A stretch of 64,000 nt of DNA, from positions 2,108,001 to 2,172,000 of the forward strand of contig NZ_PGET01000001.1 in assembly GCF_002797975.1 (NCBI RefSeq), in the 5' to 3' direction. The notes below the pieces were generated by a model that was given only the letters and a program-made list of their open reading frames with translations, did no database searches and was not told where the DNA came from. A program made the translations under genes and the position numbers. Origin of the DNA: [Clostridium] celerecrescens 18A (lineage in GTDB: Bacteria > Bacillota > Clostridia > Lachnospirales > Lachnospiraceae). Of this stretch, positions 54,559-63,844 are shown in pieces (positions within the stretch are counted from its first letter, which is position 1; each line of letters starts with the position of its first letter).

Positions 54559-56973
54559 TTATTTGCACACGATATTTACAATTCTTCCAGGAACATAGAT
54601 TTCCTTAACAATAGTTCCTGTTATCTTATCCGTGATCAAAGCCTTGCCTGCTTCAATGGCATCTTCCTTTGCTACGTCTGCAGGAAGCTTTACCACTGCA
54701 CGGGTTTTACCGTTCACCTGAACTGCAACTTCGATCTCGTCATCTTTCATAGCCTCTTCATCACATTCCGGCCACTGAGCATGGAATACGGAAGTCTCGC
54801 CGCCAAGCTGCTGCCACAGCTCCTCACCGATATGTGGAGCAAAAGGAGCAACTAAAACCACAAAGGCTTTCAAGGTTTCTTTGTCAATGCCACCGGTCTT
54901 CTTGGCCAGGTCGATCAATTTATTGTTGTATTCCATAAATCCGGAAATTACTGTATTTAAGTTAAACTGATTGAAACGCTGTTCAATATCAAAGATCAGC
55001 TTGTTGCGCAGACGAAGCATATCTCTGGTGGCTTCTACATCCTTATTGCTGCTATCCGCTACCAGATTCCAGAAGCGGTGCAAGAAACGGCTGACACCTT
55101 CGATTCCCCTGTCATCCCACTCTGCATCTAATTCCGGCGGCCCTACGAAGAGCTCATACATACGAAGGGCATCACAGCCATAGTCACGCACCAAATCATC
55201 AGGAGATACCACATTTCCCTTTGACTTACTCATCTTAATTCCATTCTTTCCGTTGATCATACCCTGATTAAACAGCTTGGTAAAGGGCTCATCAAAATCC
55301 ACAACACCGATGTCGTTTAAAAACTTGGTATAAAAACGGGAATACAGAAGGTGAAGTACTGCATGCTCCACGCCGCCGATATACATGTCAACCGGAAGAT
55401 ACTTTTTCGCTTTCTCCTTGGATACCAGTTCATTATCGTTATGACTGTCTACATAGCGAAGGAAATACCAGGAAGAACCGGCCCATTGAGGCATGGTGTT
55501 AGTCTCTCTCTTAGCAGGAGCACCGCATACCGGACAGGTGGTATTCACCCATTCATCAATATCTGCCAGCGGAGATTCTCCCGTACCGGTAGGCTGGTAG
55601 CTTTCTACCTCCGGAAGGGTGAGAGGAAGCTGGTCTTCCGGAACCGGAACATTACCGCAGTGCGGACAATGAATGATAGGAATGGGTTCTCCCCAGTAAC
55701 GCTGTCTTGAGAATACCCAGTCACGCAGCTTAAAGTTTTCGGTTTTCTTTCCAAGGCCCCGTTTCTCGATCATTGCCGGAGCTTCTTTTTTAAGGAAAGA
55801 AGACTCCATTCCGTTCCACTCACCGGAATTGATCATCGTTCCGCTGGCATCGGTATAGGCTTCGGACATATTTTCAATTTCCTCGCCGTCCTTTGAGATA
55901 ACCTGGACAATGGGGATGTTGAACTTTTTAGCAAACTCAAAATCCCTGTCATCATGGGCAGGTACGCACATGATGGCACCGGTACCGTAGTCGGCAAGCA
56001 CATAATCGGATAGCCAGATGGGTACCTTGGCACCGCTTAAGGGATTTACTGCATAGCTGCCGGTAAATACACCGGTCTTTTCTTTATCCTGAAGACGGTC
56101 CACGTTTGACTTCATGGATGCATCGTAGATATACTTCTCAACTGCTTCTTTATTTTCCGGAGAAGCAAGGCCTGCGGCAAGGGCGTGTTCCGGTGCAAGC
56201 ACCATAAAGGTGGCTCCGTATAAGGTATCAGGTCTGGTAGTATAAACTGTGATGTTCTCCTCTTTTCCGTCTACCTTAAAATCAACCTCAGCACCATAGG
56301 ATTTTCCGATCCATTCAGACTGCATCTTCTTGACTTTTTCCGGCCAGTCGAGCTTATCCAGATCATTTAACAAACGATCTGCGTAAGCGGTGATTTTTAA
56401 CATCCACTGTCTTAAGTTCTTCTTTGTAACTCCAGTTCCGCAGCGCTCACAGCACCCGTTTACAACTTCTTCGTTTGCAAGCCCTGTCTTACAGGATGGG
56501 CACCAGTTGATAGGGAATTCCTTCTCATAGGCCAGGCCCTTTTTAAACATCTGAACAAAAATCCACTGGGTCCATTTATAGAAGCCGGGATCCGTGGTGT
56601 TGACCTCCATATCCCAGTCATAAACAGCCGCGATCTCATTGATCTGACGCTTGATGCCCGCTACGTTTTCCGCTGTGGATTTTGCCGGATGAACTCCCAT
56701 CTTGATGGCGTAATTCTCCGCCGGCAGGCCGAACGCATCCCAGCCCATGGGGTGAATCACATAATGCCCCTTTAAAATCTGATACCGGCTCCAAACATCA
56801 GAAATTACATAGCCTCTCCAATGTCCTACATGAAGACCGCTTCCTGATGGATACGGAAACATATCCAGACAGTAATATTTCTGCTTCTTTCCATCATCAA
56901 CATTGATGGGGCTCTTTGCCCAGTTTTCCCGCCATTTTTTCTCAATGGCGCTGTGGTTGTATGACGCTGCCAT
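54559..56973 (-). CDS. leuS: Leucyl-tRNA synthetase
   Basis: An 804-residue cytoplasmic class I synthetase charging tRNA(Leu). The HIGH motif is HVGHW, and the KMSKS motif is KMSKSKGNVVSPDD. A zinc-type knuckle is seen at WCPSCKTGLANEEV and CCERCG. The CP1 editing domain contains TTRPDTLYGATFMVLAPEH and VPAHDDRDFEFA, and a second knuckle is at CPHCGNVP. The length is typical for Firmicutes LeuS. AAAGGAGG lies 11 bases before ATG 56973. It is controlled by the T-box leader at 57054-57338. Confidence 0.97.
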   Translation of the reverse strand: MAASYNHSAIEKKWRENWAKSPINVDDGKKQKYYCLDMFPYPSGSGLHVGHWRGYVISDVWSRYQILKGHYVIHPMGWDAFGLPAENYAIKMGVHPAKSTAENVAGIKRQINEIAAVYDWDMEVNTTDPGFYKWTQWIFVQMFKKGLAYEKEFPINWCPSCKTGLANEEVVNGCCERCGTGVTKKNLRQWMLKITAYADRLLNDLDKLDWPEKVKKMQSEWIGKSYGAEVDFKVDGKEENITVYTTRPDTLYGATFMVLAPEHALAAGLASPENKEAVEKYIYDASMKSNVDRLQDKEKTGVFTGSYAVNPLSGAKVPIWLSDYVLADYGTGAIMCVPAHDDRDFEFAKKFNIPIVQVISKDGEEIENMSEAYTDASGTMINSGEWNGMESSFLKKEAPAMIEKRGLGKKTENFKLRDWVFSRQRYWGEPIPIIHCPHCGNVPVPEDQLPLTLPEVESYQPTGTGESPLADIDEWVNTTCPVCGAPAKRETNTMPQWAGSSWYFLRYVDSHNDNELVSKEKAKKYLPVDMYIGGVEHAVLHLLYSRFYTKFLNDIGVVDFDEPFTKLFNQGMINGKNGIKMSKSKGNVVSPDDLVRDYGCDALRMYELFVGPPELDAEWDDRGIEGVSRFLHRFWNLVADSSNKDVEATRDMLRLRNKLIFDIEQRFNQFNLNTVISGFMEYNNKLIDLAKKTGGIDKETLKAFVVLVAPFAPHIGEELWQQLGGETSVFHAQWPECDEEAMKDDEIEVAVQVNGKTRAVVKLPADVAKEDAIEAGKALITDKITGTIVKEIYVPGRIVNIVCK

Positions 56974-57053
56974 AACAAAATTTCCTCCTTTTACAACAGG
57001 GTTTTTCCCTGTATCAAATGTCTGCAGATAAAATAATATCCGTATGAACGTAT

Positions 57054-57338
57054 AAAAAAATGCGCCTCAGACCGTTCATACGGCCATAGAGACGCAGGAT
57101 CTACCGCGTGGTACCACTCTATTTCATACAAGTTTTGTATGCTCTCACTGGATATCAAAGAACATATCCGCCCGCTTTAACGGTCAGGACACCGGCAATG
57201 CCTACACAGAAAGCAGAGCTTCCTTCAGCACGCTACTCAAAGGCCAGTTCGGCTGTCATTCCCAACCGGCTTCCACCACCCGCCGGCTCTCTGTATGTTT
57301 CAGACAGCTTACTACTCCTAATCACAGTATTTTTGCTA
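57054..57338 (-). ncRNA. T-box riboswitch of leuS (leucine)
   Basis: The minus-strand leader carries the conserved T-box core TGGTACCACGCGG (57116-57104) and a terminator hairpin just after it (GCGTCTC.. to ..GGCGC, ending in a T7 run at 57060-57054). Upstream is a stem I region with GGAGTAG, AGAGAG, GGTGGAAGCCGG and a closing GAGTAG. The probable specifier is CTG (57247-57245, in CCGAACTGGCC), a leucine codon, which matches the downstream leuS. Uncharged tRNA(Leu) should bind and allow read-through. Confidence 0.93.
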
Positions 57339-57344
57339 ACTACA

Positions 57345-57373
57345 AATGTAACATAATTGACGAATTGTGTCAA
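57345..57373 (-). promoter_or_regulatory. Promoter of the leuS T-box transcript
   Basis: On the minus strand a perfect TTGACA (57373-57368) and TACATT (57350-57345) are 17 bases apart. Transcription would start near 57338, at the start of T-box stem I. Confidence 0.75.
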
Positions 57374-57420
57374 CCGTATTTTAAGAAACCCAGAATTTCT
57401 ATGGACTGTCTTTCTTTTTA

Positions 57421-58332
57421 TTAACTGGACGAAATGATAAAGGTCACAGTCGAAACAAGAAAAAACAAGATCATTCCAAGATTTAAGAACAGTACTTTAA
57501 ATGCCCCTTTTCCCCATGTCTCCATAAGTCCGGGGTGAAACACTAATTTTTTTTGATTGATAAAAAACAAAATGGTTCCGGCAATAACCGCTCCCAGCAT
57601 AAAAATGGAATAGGCTACGGTAAGCTGCAGATTATCTCCTATATGAAGAGCCACAACAGAACCAAGGAAATTAATGATCATATGAAAAATGATGGTATAG
57701 CGAAGCTTCCCCGTCTGAATATAAATATAGGCTAACACCAGACCGATTCCAAAGGCATAAAAGAACTGGTAAAAGTTTCCGTGGCTTAAGCCAAAAACAA
57801 CGCTGGATACTAAAATCGCAGCCTTATCTCCATAGAGCCGGATCCGGTCAATTAAGACCTTACGAAAGAGGATTTCCTCACAAATTGGGGCCATGACCAC
57901 CATGGTGACAAAAATTGACCAGGTGCTTAAGCCCTTCATCACTTCCTCTACCGGGTTTACCATAGGCTTTCCCAATAAGGCGCAGACGATACTCATAAGG
58001 CTCTGGCCCATTAGATTTCCAAAAAACAGGGCACTCATACAGACCAGGAATCCGGAAACCAGCATTCCTGCCCCGGCCTTTCTTGCCTCGGGTCTGTATA
58101 AGACCGGCATATCCTTTATAATCAGGCAGGCAACGACTCCGCCCATAAGGTAATTCGACAGGGAAACAAATACCATATACCAATTTCCAAAGGTTATATT
58201 CATTCCAAACCGGGACAGTAAAAGAGCAACGACTCCTACCTCAAGCTGTATTACAATCGTTACAAGAAGGAATGCTCCATATCCGATCCCCACTCTTGAA
58301 AACGCCTTCCATGCATTTCTTCTGTCTTCCAC
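57421..58332 (-). CDS. CPBP family intramembrane glutamic endopeptidase
   Basis: An integral membrane protein of about 303 residues and eight helices, with the CPBP motifs EEILFRKVLIDRI (Glu-Glu-xxx-Arg), FGLSHGNFYQFF (His) and FHMIINFLG (His). It probably cleaves membrane-embedded peptides. Start choice: the AGGAGG site is only 1 base from ATG 58341 but 10 bases from GTG 58332, so the GTG is preferred; the products differ by 3 residues. It is a single-gene unit beside the leuS leader. Confidence 0.88.
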   Translation of the reverse strand: MEDRRNAWKAFSRVGIGYGAFLLVTIVIQLEVGVVALLLSRFGMNITFGNWYMVFVSLSNYLMGGVVACLIIKDMPVLYRPEARKAGAGMLVSGFLVCMSALFFGNLMGQSLMSIVCALLGKPMVNPVEEVMKGLSTWSIFVTMVVMAPICEEILFRKVLIDRIRLYGDKAAILVSSVVFGLSHGNFYQFFYAFGIGLVLAYIYIQTGKLRYTIIFHMIINFLGSVVALHIGDNLQLTVAYSIFMLGAVIAGTILFFINQKKLVFHPGLMETWGKGAFKVLFLNLGMILFFLVSTVTFIISSS

Positions 58333-58414
58333 TATTCTCATACCTCCTGCCAGTTGGTATCAGTTTATCACAGATCAGAAAAAAGCGCAATTATTCAAAG
58401 CCCCCTCTTACTGG

Positions 58415-59161
58415 CTATGCATGATATTTCAGTTTTGTGTCCACCAGAAAGTCAATGCCCAGCTCATCCGGTTCTCTTCTTATTTCTTTATTTTCACGGT
58501 CAAACAAGTCCGGATATTTGGATACCAAAGGCCGTTCCTTGCTGATCAGACGGTTCAGATGATGGTTTAAAACTCCATGAAGCTGTTCAGAATCCTTTGC
58601 AAGGATGGCATCCATCAATTCTCTGTGCTGCTTTACAACCCCTGGTTCAATTCCGGAGTCTGCCATAGCCAGCATCTGGATTCTTCTGTAATGGCCGGAG
58701 TTTGCAGCCAAAATATTATTGCAGTATCCCTTGTTGGCTCCTTCGTAAAAGATGGAATGAAAATACATATCCTCTCCCCGAAATGCCCGGATATCTTTTG
58801 TTTTTTCAAGCTGTTCCTGTCTGTCCAAAGACATCTCCAATGCGGTGATTGCCTTTAAATTGCATACCGCCATAAATTCCAGCATCACATTTTCTTCCAC
58901 GCAAATCCTCAGAAACCGCTCATTACGGACCTTATCATAATCAATCTTAGATATCATGGTTCCACGCTGGGGAAGAAATGTAATGAGTCCCTCCTTGGAA
59001 AGGCTGATTAATGCATCCCTGACCGGAGTTCTTCCAACCTCATAGGATTCGCTGATGTCCTTGATGCTGAATATCATTCCAGGGCGCAGCTTCAAATCCA
59101 GTATATCGGATCTCAATACATCATATATGGTATCTTCCTGGTTGTTTTCTATGACGCCCAT
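58415..59161 (-). CDS. GntR family regulator with FCD domain (FadR type)
   Basis: A 248-residue dimeric repressor or activator. The winged helix (LKLRPGMIFSIKDISESYEV, GRTPVRDALISLSKEGLI, PQRGTMISK) fills residues 8-75; an alpha-helical FCD ligand domain follows, with a metal-binding type pattern (RGEDMYFHSIFYEG, KQHRELMDAI, LNHHLNRL). It is the last gene of the permease-HyuA-HEIFH operon, 12 bases after the HEIFH gene. It probably controls the operon through the TACTAATATATTAGTA-type palindromes upstream of 63381. AGGAGG precedes the ATG. Confidence 0.93.
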   Translation of the reverse strand: MGVIENNQEDTIYDVLRSDILDLKLRPGMIFSIKDISESYEVGRTPVRDALISLSKEGLITFLPQRGTMISKIDYDKVRNERFLRICVEENVMLEFMAVCNLKAITALEMSLDRQEQLEKTKDIRAFRGEDMYFHSIFYEGANKGYCNNILAANSGHYRRIQMLAMADSGIEPGVVKQHRELMDAILAKDSEQLHGVLNHHLNRLISKERPLVSKYPDLFDRENKEIRREPDELGIDFLVDTKLKYHA

Positions 59162-59173
59162 GAATGCCTCCTG

Positions 59174-59821
59174 TTAATAACTTAATACTTCCCTGTACAT
59201 CTTCAGGGCTTCTTTTGAATTATAATTATAATACAAAAGAATATCAAGAGCAAATGGTGAATAAAGAAATCCATTAATTTTCTTTGAAAAATACATGCCG
59301 GCAATCTCAGATAACGCCCTTACGGTTGATTTACTCTTGTAGCCGAACAGTTTCCACAAAATCACTTTTTCCCTTCTGGTATAGATTCCCTCTTCCTCTT
59401 CCTCTAGGAAGTGAAAAATCTCATGCCCCAGGATCAGCCTTTCAATCTGTTCCATCGGAAACAGACTTTCAAACAGGCCATTTTTCGCCGCCAGCTCTAT
59501 GGGTTCCTTCATGATCTGTATCTGGTCAGGAGGGGTAAAAAGAGCAAATAACACCCTGTCTGCTATCTGCCCACTGTCCGCATACTCTACGTTTAGTTTT
59601 AATTTTTCTGCCAGCTCCCAGGGATCCCAGGTACCCAGACTGCTCATAACCTTATCTGCCATTTCATATCCGCAGCAGATCGCCTGTTTAATCATCCTCT
59701 TTTTTTCCGATTCGCTGACTTTGTCGCGCAGGATGTCCCTGGAGAACGCATACATTCCCCAGGACAGATCATCCACCTGCGCAAGTCTTTCTGCCATTTC
59801 CCGCAATATCATCTCCGACAT
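59174..59821 (-). CDS. HEIFH metalloprotease-like protein (ImmA/IrrE-like)
   Basis: A 215-residue soluble protein not recognised as a known family member. A zinc-protease motif HEIFH (H133, E134, H137) is followed by an acidic run, and RALSEIAGMYF near residue 180 could give the third ligand, as in ImmA/IrrE-like (DUF955) proteins. The start is placed at ATG 59821, 6 bases after GGAG; the earlier ATG at 59833 has no ribosome site. It lies 16 bases after the HyuA-like gene and 12 before the FadR-type regulator. No HTH is fused to it. It might process the regulator, or the HyuA-like protein, or use the motif for something else. Confidence 0.7.
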   Translation of the reverse strand: MSEMILREMAERLAQVDDLSWGMYAFSRDILRDKVSESEKKRMIKQAICCGYEMADKVMSSLGTWDPWELAEKLKLNVEYADSGQIADRVLFALFTPPDQIQIMKEPIELAAKNGLFESLFPMEQIERLILGHEIFHFLEEEEEGIYTRREKVILWKLFGYKSKSTVRALSEIAGMYFSKKINGFLYSPFALDILLYYNYNSKEALKMYREVLSY

Positions 59822-59837
59822 AACCGTCTCCATATAT

Positions 59838-61967
59838 TTAATTCTGTTTTACGTTGGCTCCAACAATCATAATTTCTTCATCTGGCTCCAAAGATGATAC
59901 CTCCAGATCGATTAAAAGTTCCAGCTGTTCAAAATCCTGGGCAGCAAAATCCGTAACTCTGGCACCCATGCAAATGTAATAATCAGGCCTTATAATCAGG
60001 TCCGTCTGGTAAACAGCCATATCATCCCAAAGCCGTTTTAACACTTCCAGATAATCTGCCGCTTTGACCTTCCGGCACATGCCTCTTCCTCTCTGCACCT
60101 TAATAAAGCCCTTTTTATCAACGATACGTATGGCACCGGGAGAGTCATCCTCCACCTTTTCCCCATAGATATAGAAGTAATCTGAACTTGCCAGAAGCTT
60201 TGTTTCCTTATCTCTAATCCGCATATCCTGGGCAGCCAGATGCCTGGCTTCCGTTTCATCACATTCCTTTAATAGATCCGCTGTTTTAACCTCTGTGGAT
60301 CCGGTTGCAATCGCCGTTACTTTAGAGGTCTGAGGATCAATCTCAATATGAATTTCTACTGATTCTGCGGTTGCTCCGGACTCAATGGCCTTGTTTAAGG
60401 CCTCATTCTTAATGGCACGGATATCTTCCTTAGATGGAGTGGGCATAATACGCTCTACCACATCCCGTACCATGGAAAGAGCAACACCAATGGAAGAAAT
60501 GACCTCTGCATTTTCCGGTATGGAATATTTAACACCCATCTTTTCACTAAAATAGATAATCAGAGATGCTGCTCCCCCGCCTACGCCAACCAGGGATATC
60601 TGATCCCTTTCCAGCTTATATTTTTCCGCCAGTTCCAGTATAACCGGTTCAATCTTTGCATAGGCCTTTTCCATGATCTGCTTCGCAATATCTTCCACCG
60701 TGGTGCCGCAGTAATCAGCTAAAGCCGCCATGGCCATTCTGGCAGATTCCACCTTTCCGAAAGAAAAATGCTCCGGCCTTACCAGCCCCAGCACATTGGC
60801 CGCGCAGGAATTTGTAAGCGTAACCGCAGAACCGTCCTCCAACCGTATCCGGACATAATCGGTAGGATCACCGGGTTTTGGGGAAAAGAACTCCACCTTT
60901 GGCCTTTTGATCTTAGCTGGGTCTGTATACACGGAATAATCCAGTCCTGCAATATGAGCAGAACGGGGACCTACATCCAAAACACCCTGCTTGTTTGCCC
61001 GGACCATGGACCCTCCGGCCACGCCCAGAACCCGTACATCAAGAGAAGAGATATAGGTAGGATGGCCGCCTACAATGGAATAATCAATGGCTGGGCGTCC
61101 ATTTTTAATGACGCCGATGTTGGTGGTAGTTCCTCCCACCTCAAAATAAACGCCGTTGGAGGCACGAAGATACATAAGTGAACCCATCACGGATGCTGCA
61201 GGCCCTGACAGCATGGTCAGAACCGGGCGCTTCTTCATTTCTGAAATCTCCATTACCCCGCCGTCGCCTCTCATAATCATCAGCGGCACATACACCCCGG
61301 CCTCTCTTACGGAGTCTTCTGTCGAATTGGCAGTATCCAGCATCTTTGGAAGGATGGAGGCATTGATGGCAGCGGTTCTTGTCCGCCTGGTAAGTCCGTA
61401 AAGCTTGGTAATATCAGAAGCCATGGTAGTGGGAATGCCTCTTTCGCTGGCCGCCTCGTAGACCTCCTGCTCCGGCCCGCCGTTGTCTACACCAAAGGCC
61501 ATGGAAGAAACAAATACCTCTGCGCCTGCTTTCTGCATCTCGCCAATGGTTTTTTCCACTACAGACTTATCCATTTTTTTAATATTCAGAAAATCATTGA
61601 TAATTTTGATTTTCTTATGATTCCCAAGATCAATATCCGCCAGTCTGGCCTGCTTTTTTGCAAGGATTCCTTCCAGACCGCCCTTTGCCATGCCGATAAC
61701 GCCCACTGCAGCCACATCCCCTTCGATCAGCGCATTGGTAGCCTGTGTAGTAGAGTGGGCGACGAATACTACATCTTCCGGGCTGATTTGATTTTCGCAC
61801 AGACAATTTTGGAAGGACTTAACCACTCCTGCCGCAACGCCTCTGGGATCGTCATGGGTTGTCTTCACTGAGGACTTTCCAATAATTTCATGGGTGGCAT
61901 TATCAATGGCAACCGCCTTTGTATGAGTGCCTCCCACATCGATGCCCATTCTTACTGATCTTCCCAT
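59838..61967 (-). CDS. HyuA-like hydantoinase/oxoprolinase family protein
   Basis: A 709-residue cytoplasmic protein with the ASKHA-type fold. The phosphate loop is MGIDVGGTHTKAVAID, followed by HSTTQATNALIEGDVAAVG, SGPAASVMGS, EVGGTTTNIG and GVGGGAASLI; these define HyuA / 5-oxoprolinase-alpha-like ATP-dependent amidohydrolases. No HyuB gene is adjacent, and the C-terminal 180 residues (with DYFYIYGEKV and IIRPDYYICMGARVTDFAA) differ from classical HyuA, so it may act alone. The start is placed at ATG 61967, 9 bases after AAAGGA; the ATG three codons earlier abuts that site. The substrate is not visible; the neighbouring permease probably imports it. Confidence 0.85.
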   Translation of the reverse strand: MGRSVRMGIDVGGTHTKAVAIDNATHEIIGKSSVKTTHDDPRGVAAGVVKSFQNCLCENQISPEDVVFVAHSTTQATNALIEGDVAAVGVIGMAKGGLEGILAKKQARLADIDLGNHKKIKIINDFLNIKKMDKSVVEKTIGEMQKAGAEVFVSSMAFGVDNGGPEQEVYEAASERGIPTTMASDITKLYGLTRRTRTAAINASILPKMLDTANSTEDSVREAGVYVPLMIMRGDGGVMEISEMKKRPVLTMLSGPAASVMGSLMYLRASNGVYFEVGGTTTNIGVIKNGRPAIDYSIVGGHPTYISSLDVRVLGVAGGSMVRANKQGVLDVGPRSAHIAGLDYSVYTDPAKIKRPKVEFFSPKPGDPTDYVRIRLEDGSAVTLTNSCAANVLGLVRPEHFSFGKVESARMAMAALADYCGTTVEDIAKQIMEKAYAKIEPVILELAEKYKLERDQISLVGVGGGAASLIIYFSEKMGVKYSIPENAEVISSIGVALSMVRDVVERIMPTPSKEDIRAIKNEALNKAIESGATAESVEIHIEIDPQTSKVTAIATGSTEVKTADLLKECDETEARHLAAQDMRIRDKETKLLASSDYFYIYGEKVEDDSPGAIRIVDKKGFIKVQRGRGMCRKVKAADYLEVLKRLWDDMAVYQTDLIIRPDYYICMGARVTDFAAQDFEQLELLIDLEVSSLEPDEEIMIVGANVKQN

Positions 61968-62037
61968 TATGACCATTCCTTTCTAAAGAGGGAACTGGCA
62001 GTATTCCCTGCCAGTTCCGTATTTATTTCATATAATA

Positions 62038-63381
62038 TTACATTAAACCACCGTAAAGGACAAAGGCAAGAATACAGCAGATAAAGCCGACGATCCATCC
62101 TGTGGGTATAGACATCTTCATATAATCTTTTGTCGAAACCTTTGTATAGCCAAAGCCCCAGGCTACCCAGGACTGTGTGATATCCAGATGCTGCGGTGCA
62201 ATGGTTGTGATAGCAAACAGAGGATATAAGAATGCAACAGGTGCGTCCGGAAGTGCGGCAATAACTACCGCCAGGATTGCAGTTCCGCATCCAACAAGGT
62301 TCAAAGGACCTCTAAAGAAGCCCAGAGGAGTCAGGATTGCAAAAATAAGAGCAAGGACAAGAGCGCTCCTCGGTACAAAGCCTCCCAGAATCGCAGTGAA
62401 ATACGGTGCGGCATATGCAGCTGCGTTGTTAAACATGGACAATGTAAGCAAAAAGCCGATCATCGGAGCAACATCAATGGAACCATCGGTAAACAGCTTG
62501 GCAAAAAGCCGGCAGATATCGGAATAAGTTCCTTTCAGCTTTCCAGTGGTTATCAGTGCATAAATACCGGCAAGGCAGAATCCAAGGATAATCGGGATCT
62601 GAAAGATTACAACACCCAGAACCGGAAGGATTACGGAAATCCAGGAAATGGCCGGAGCATTTTCGCTTACGGTAAAAGATTTTGCTGCCCAGGCATGAGC
62701 CGCCTTTTTGCTCATGAAAATGTTAGCTACGATCAGAACCACCACCAGCGCGACTACCATACAGATGACGCCCATCTGGAAATAATCATTGTAAGTATAG
62801 TTTTCTGCAGCAGGATTAAAGCCTGCATAAATCGTCTGATACTGTTTGAAGTTTACAATATTGCCAAAGATACCGGCCATAATGGAACCCATAAAGCTGA
62901 ACATGGCAACAGGTGCCGGCACGCCCAGTGACAGCATGATCGGAAGCACGATAACCGCAATTGAGATTACAGGACCAATTCCTGTCATGGACATAAAGAT
63001 AATTGCCGTAACAATACATAACAAACCCATGGTGATCCTTGGTTTATCACCGCCCAGTTCAACAACCTTACGGATAAGTGTTGATGCAATTCCCGTTTCT
63101 ACCAGAACTCTGCCAAAAAATGCTCCGAAGAATACGTTGACCAGGATAGACTTTGCATATCCGGCCGGACCATCCGCATAAACGTAGGTCAGTACATCAA
63201 TAAACGACTTGCCTTCCATAGCGGAATTGGGTGAAATGGAATTTCCCACCAACGCAAGCGCTGTCCAGAAAGTTGCCATGACTGCAAATCCCACCATGAG
63301 GTTTAGCCCTTTTACACAATACCATACCATGCCCAGGAAAGACAGAATCATGATAATGCCGATGATAACATTGACGTTCAT
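62038..63381 (-). CDS. Permease of the ion-transporter (GntP/ArsB-like) superfamily
   Basis: A 447-residue membrane protein with about twelve helices, typical of secondary carriers for organic acids or amino-acid derivatives (IT superfamily). It has a helical-hairpin motif with GPVISIAVIVLPIMLSLGV and a second symmetrical half ending VGFICCILAFVLYGG. I cannot assign it to a named family with confidence. It is the first gene of the operon, 70 bases before the HyuA-like gene, so it probably imports that enzyme's substrate. AAAGGAGGG lies 6 bases before ATG 63381. Confidence 0.75.
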   Translation of the reverse strand: MNVNVIIGIIMILSFLGMVWYCVKGLNLMVGFAVMATFWTALALVGNSISPNSAMEGKSFIDVLTYVYADGPAGYAKSILVNVFFGAFFGRVLVETGIASTLIRKVVELGGDKPRITMGLLCIVTAIIFMSMTGIGPVISIAVIVLPIMLSLGVPAPVAMFSFMGSIMAGIFGNIVNFKQYQTIYAGFNPAAENYTYNDYFQMGVICMVVALVVVLIVANIFMSKKAAHAWAAKSFTVSENAPAISWISVILPVLGVVIFQIPIILGFCLAGIYALITTGKLKGTYSDICRLFAKLFTDGSIDVAPMIGFLLTLSMFNNAAAYAAPYFTAILGGFVPRSALVLALIFAILTPLGFFRGPLNLVGCGTAILAVVIAALPDAPVAFLYPLFAITTIAPQHLDITQSWVAWGFGYTKVSTKDYMKMSIPTGWIVGFICCILAFVLYGGLM

Positions 63382-63475
63382 ATGAACCCTCCTTTAAAAA
63401 ATAAAGTTTATAGAAACCTGCAGAAAGCCATGTAAGCTTTCCGCCACCCCTTAAGCGGCAGTAAACCGCCGTTTA

Positions 63476-63503
63476 TACTAATATATTAGTACTAAAATAT
63501 TAG
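63476..63503. promoter_or_regulatory. Operator-like palindromes upstream of the permease operon
   Basis: A perfect 16-base palindrome TACTAATATATTAGTA (63476-63491) is followed directly by an overlapping imperfect copy, CTAAAATATTAG (63492-63503), 95-122 bases before the permease start. It is a good candidate site for the FadR-type regulator of the operon. Confidence 0.6.
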
Positions 63504-63632
63504 ATTGTATACGGGGATATTCCCAGTTTTTATGTCATTTTTTTAGTTATTATTTACAAAATGTTGTAATTTAATCCTGATTTATTTTGCATTTTAGCTA
63601 TGTCAAAAACGCAATAATAATGTCGAACTTCA

Positions 63633-63646
63633 TACTAATATATCAG
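63633..63646. promoter_or_regulatory. Second copy of the operator-like palindrome
   Basis: ACTAATATATCAGT differs by one base from the centre of the palindrome at 63476-63491 and lies about 155 bases further upstream, which would allow DNA looping by a bound dimer pair. Confidence 0.5.
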
Positions 63647-63765
63647 TTTTTCTTTATCGCAAACTTTATTCTTCTTATATGCCTAACCTTTCATCAGATG
63701 ACATTCAGCCCCCACAAAAGGAGATCATTGAGCAGATTAAGTCCAAAAACTTTATCAGACAATAA

Positions 63766-63812
63766 AAAAACCAATTGCAGCACCTTATAAGCAGGTGTTG
63801 CAATTGGTTTTT
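63766..63812 (-). terminator. Terminator of the EF-G-like gene
   Basis: AAAAACCAATTGCA (63766-63779) and TGCAATTGGTTTTT (63799-63812) form a perfect 14-base outer stem; inside, CACCT pairs with AGGTG. On the minus strand it is followed by T7, about 33 bases after the EF-G-like stop codon. Confidence 0.9.
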
Positions 63813-63844
63813 GTCACTTTTCAATGATTTAAGCTGCGGCTTAT

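Noticed and set aside
63587..63790. Plus-strand 67-codon ORF with hydrophobic stretch
   Set aside because: It has no ribosome site, overlaps the operator-like site and the terminator stem, and has no recognisable protein pattern.
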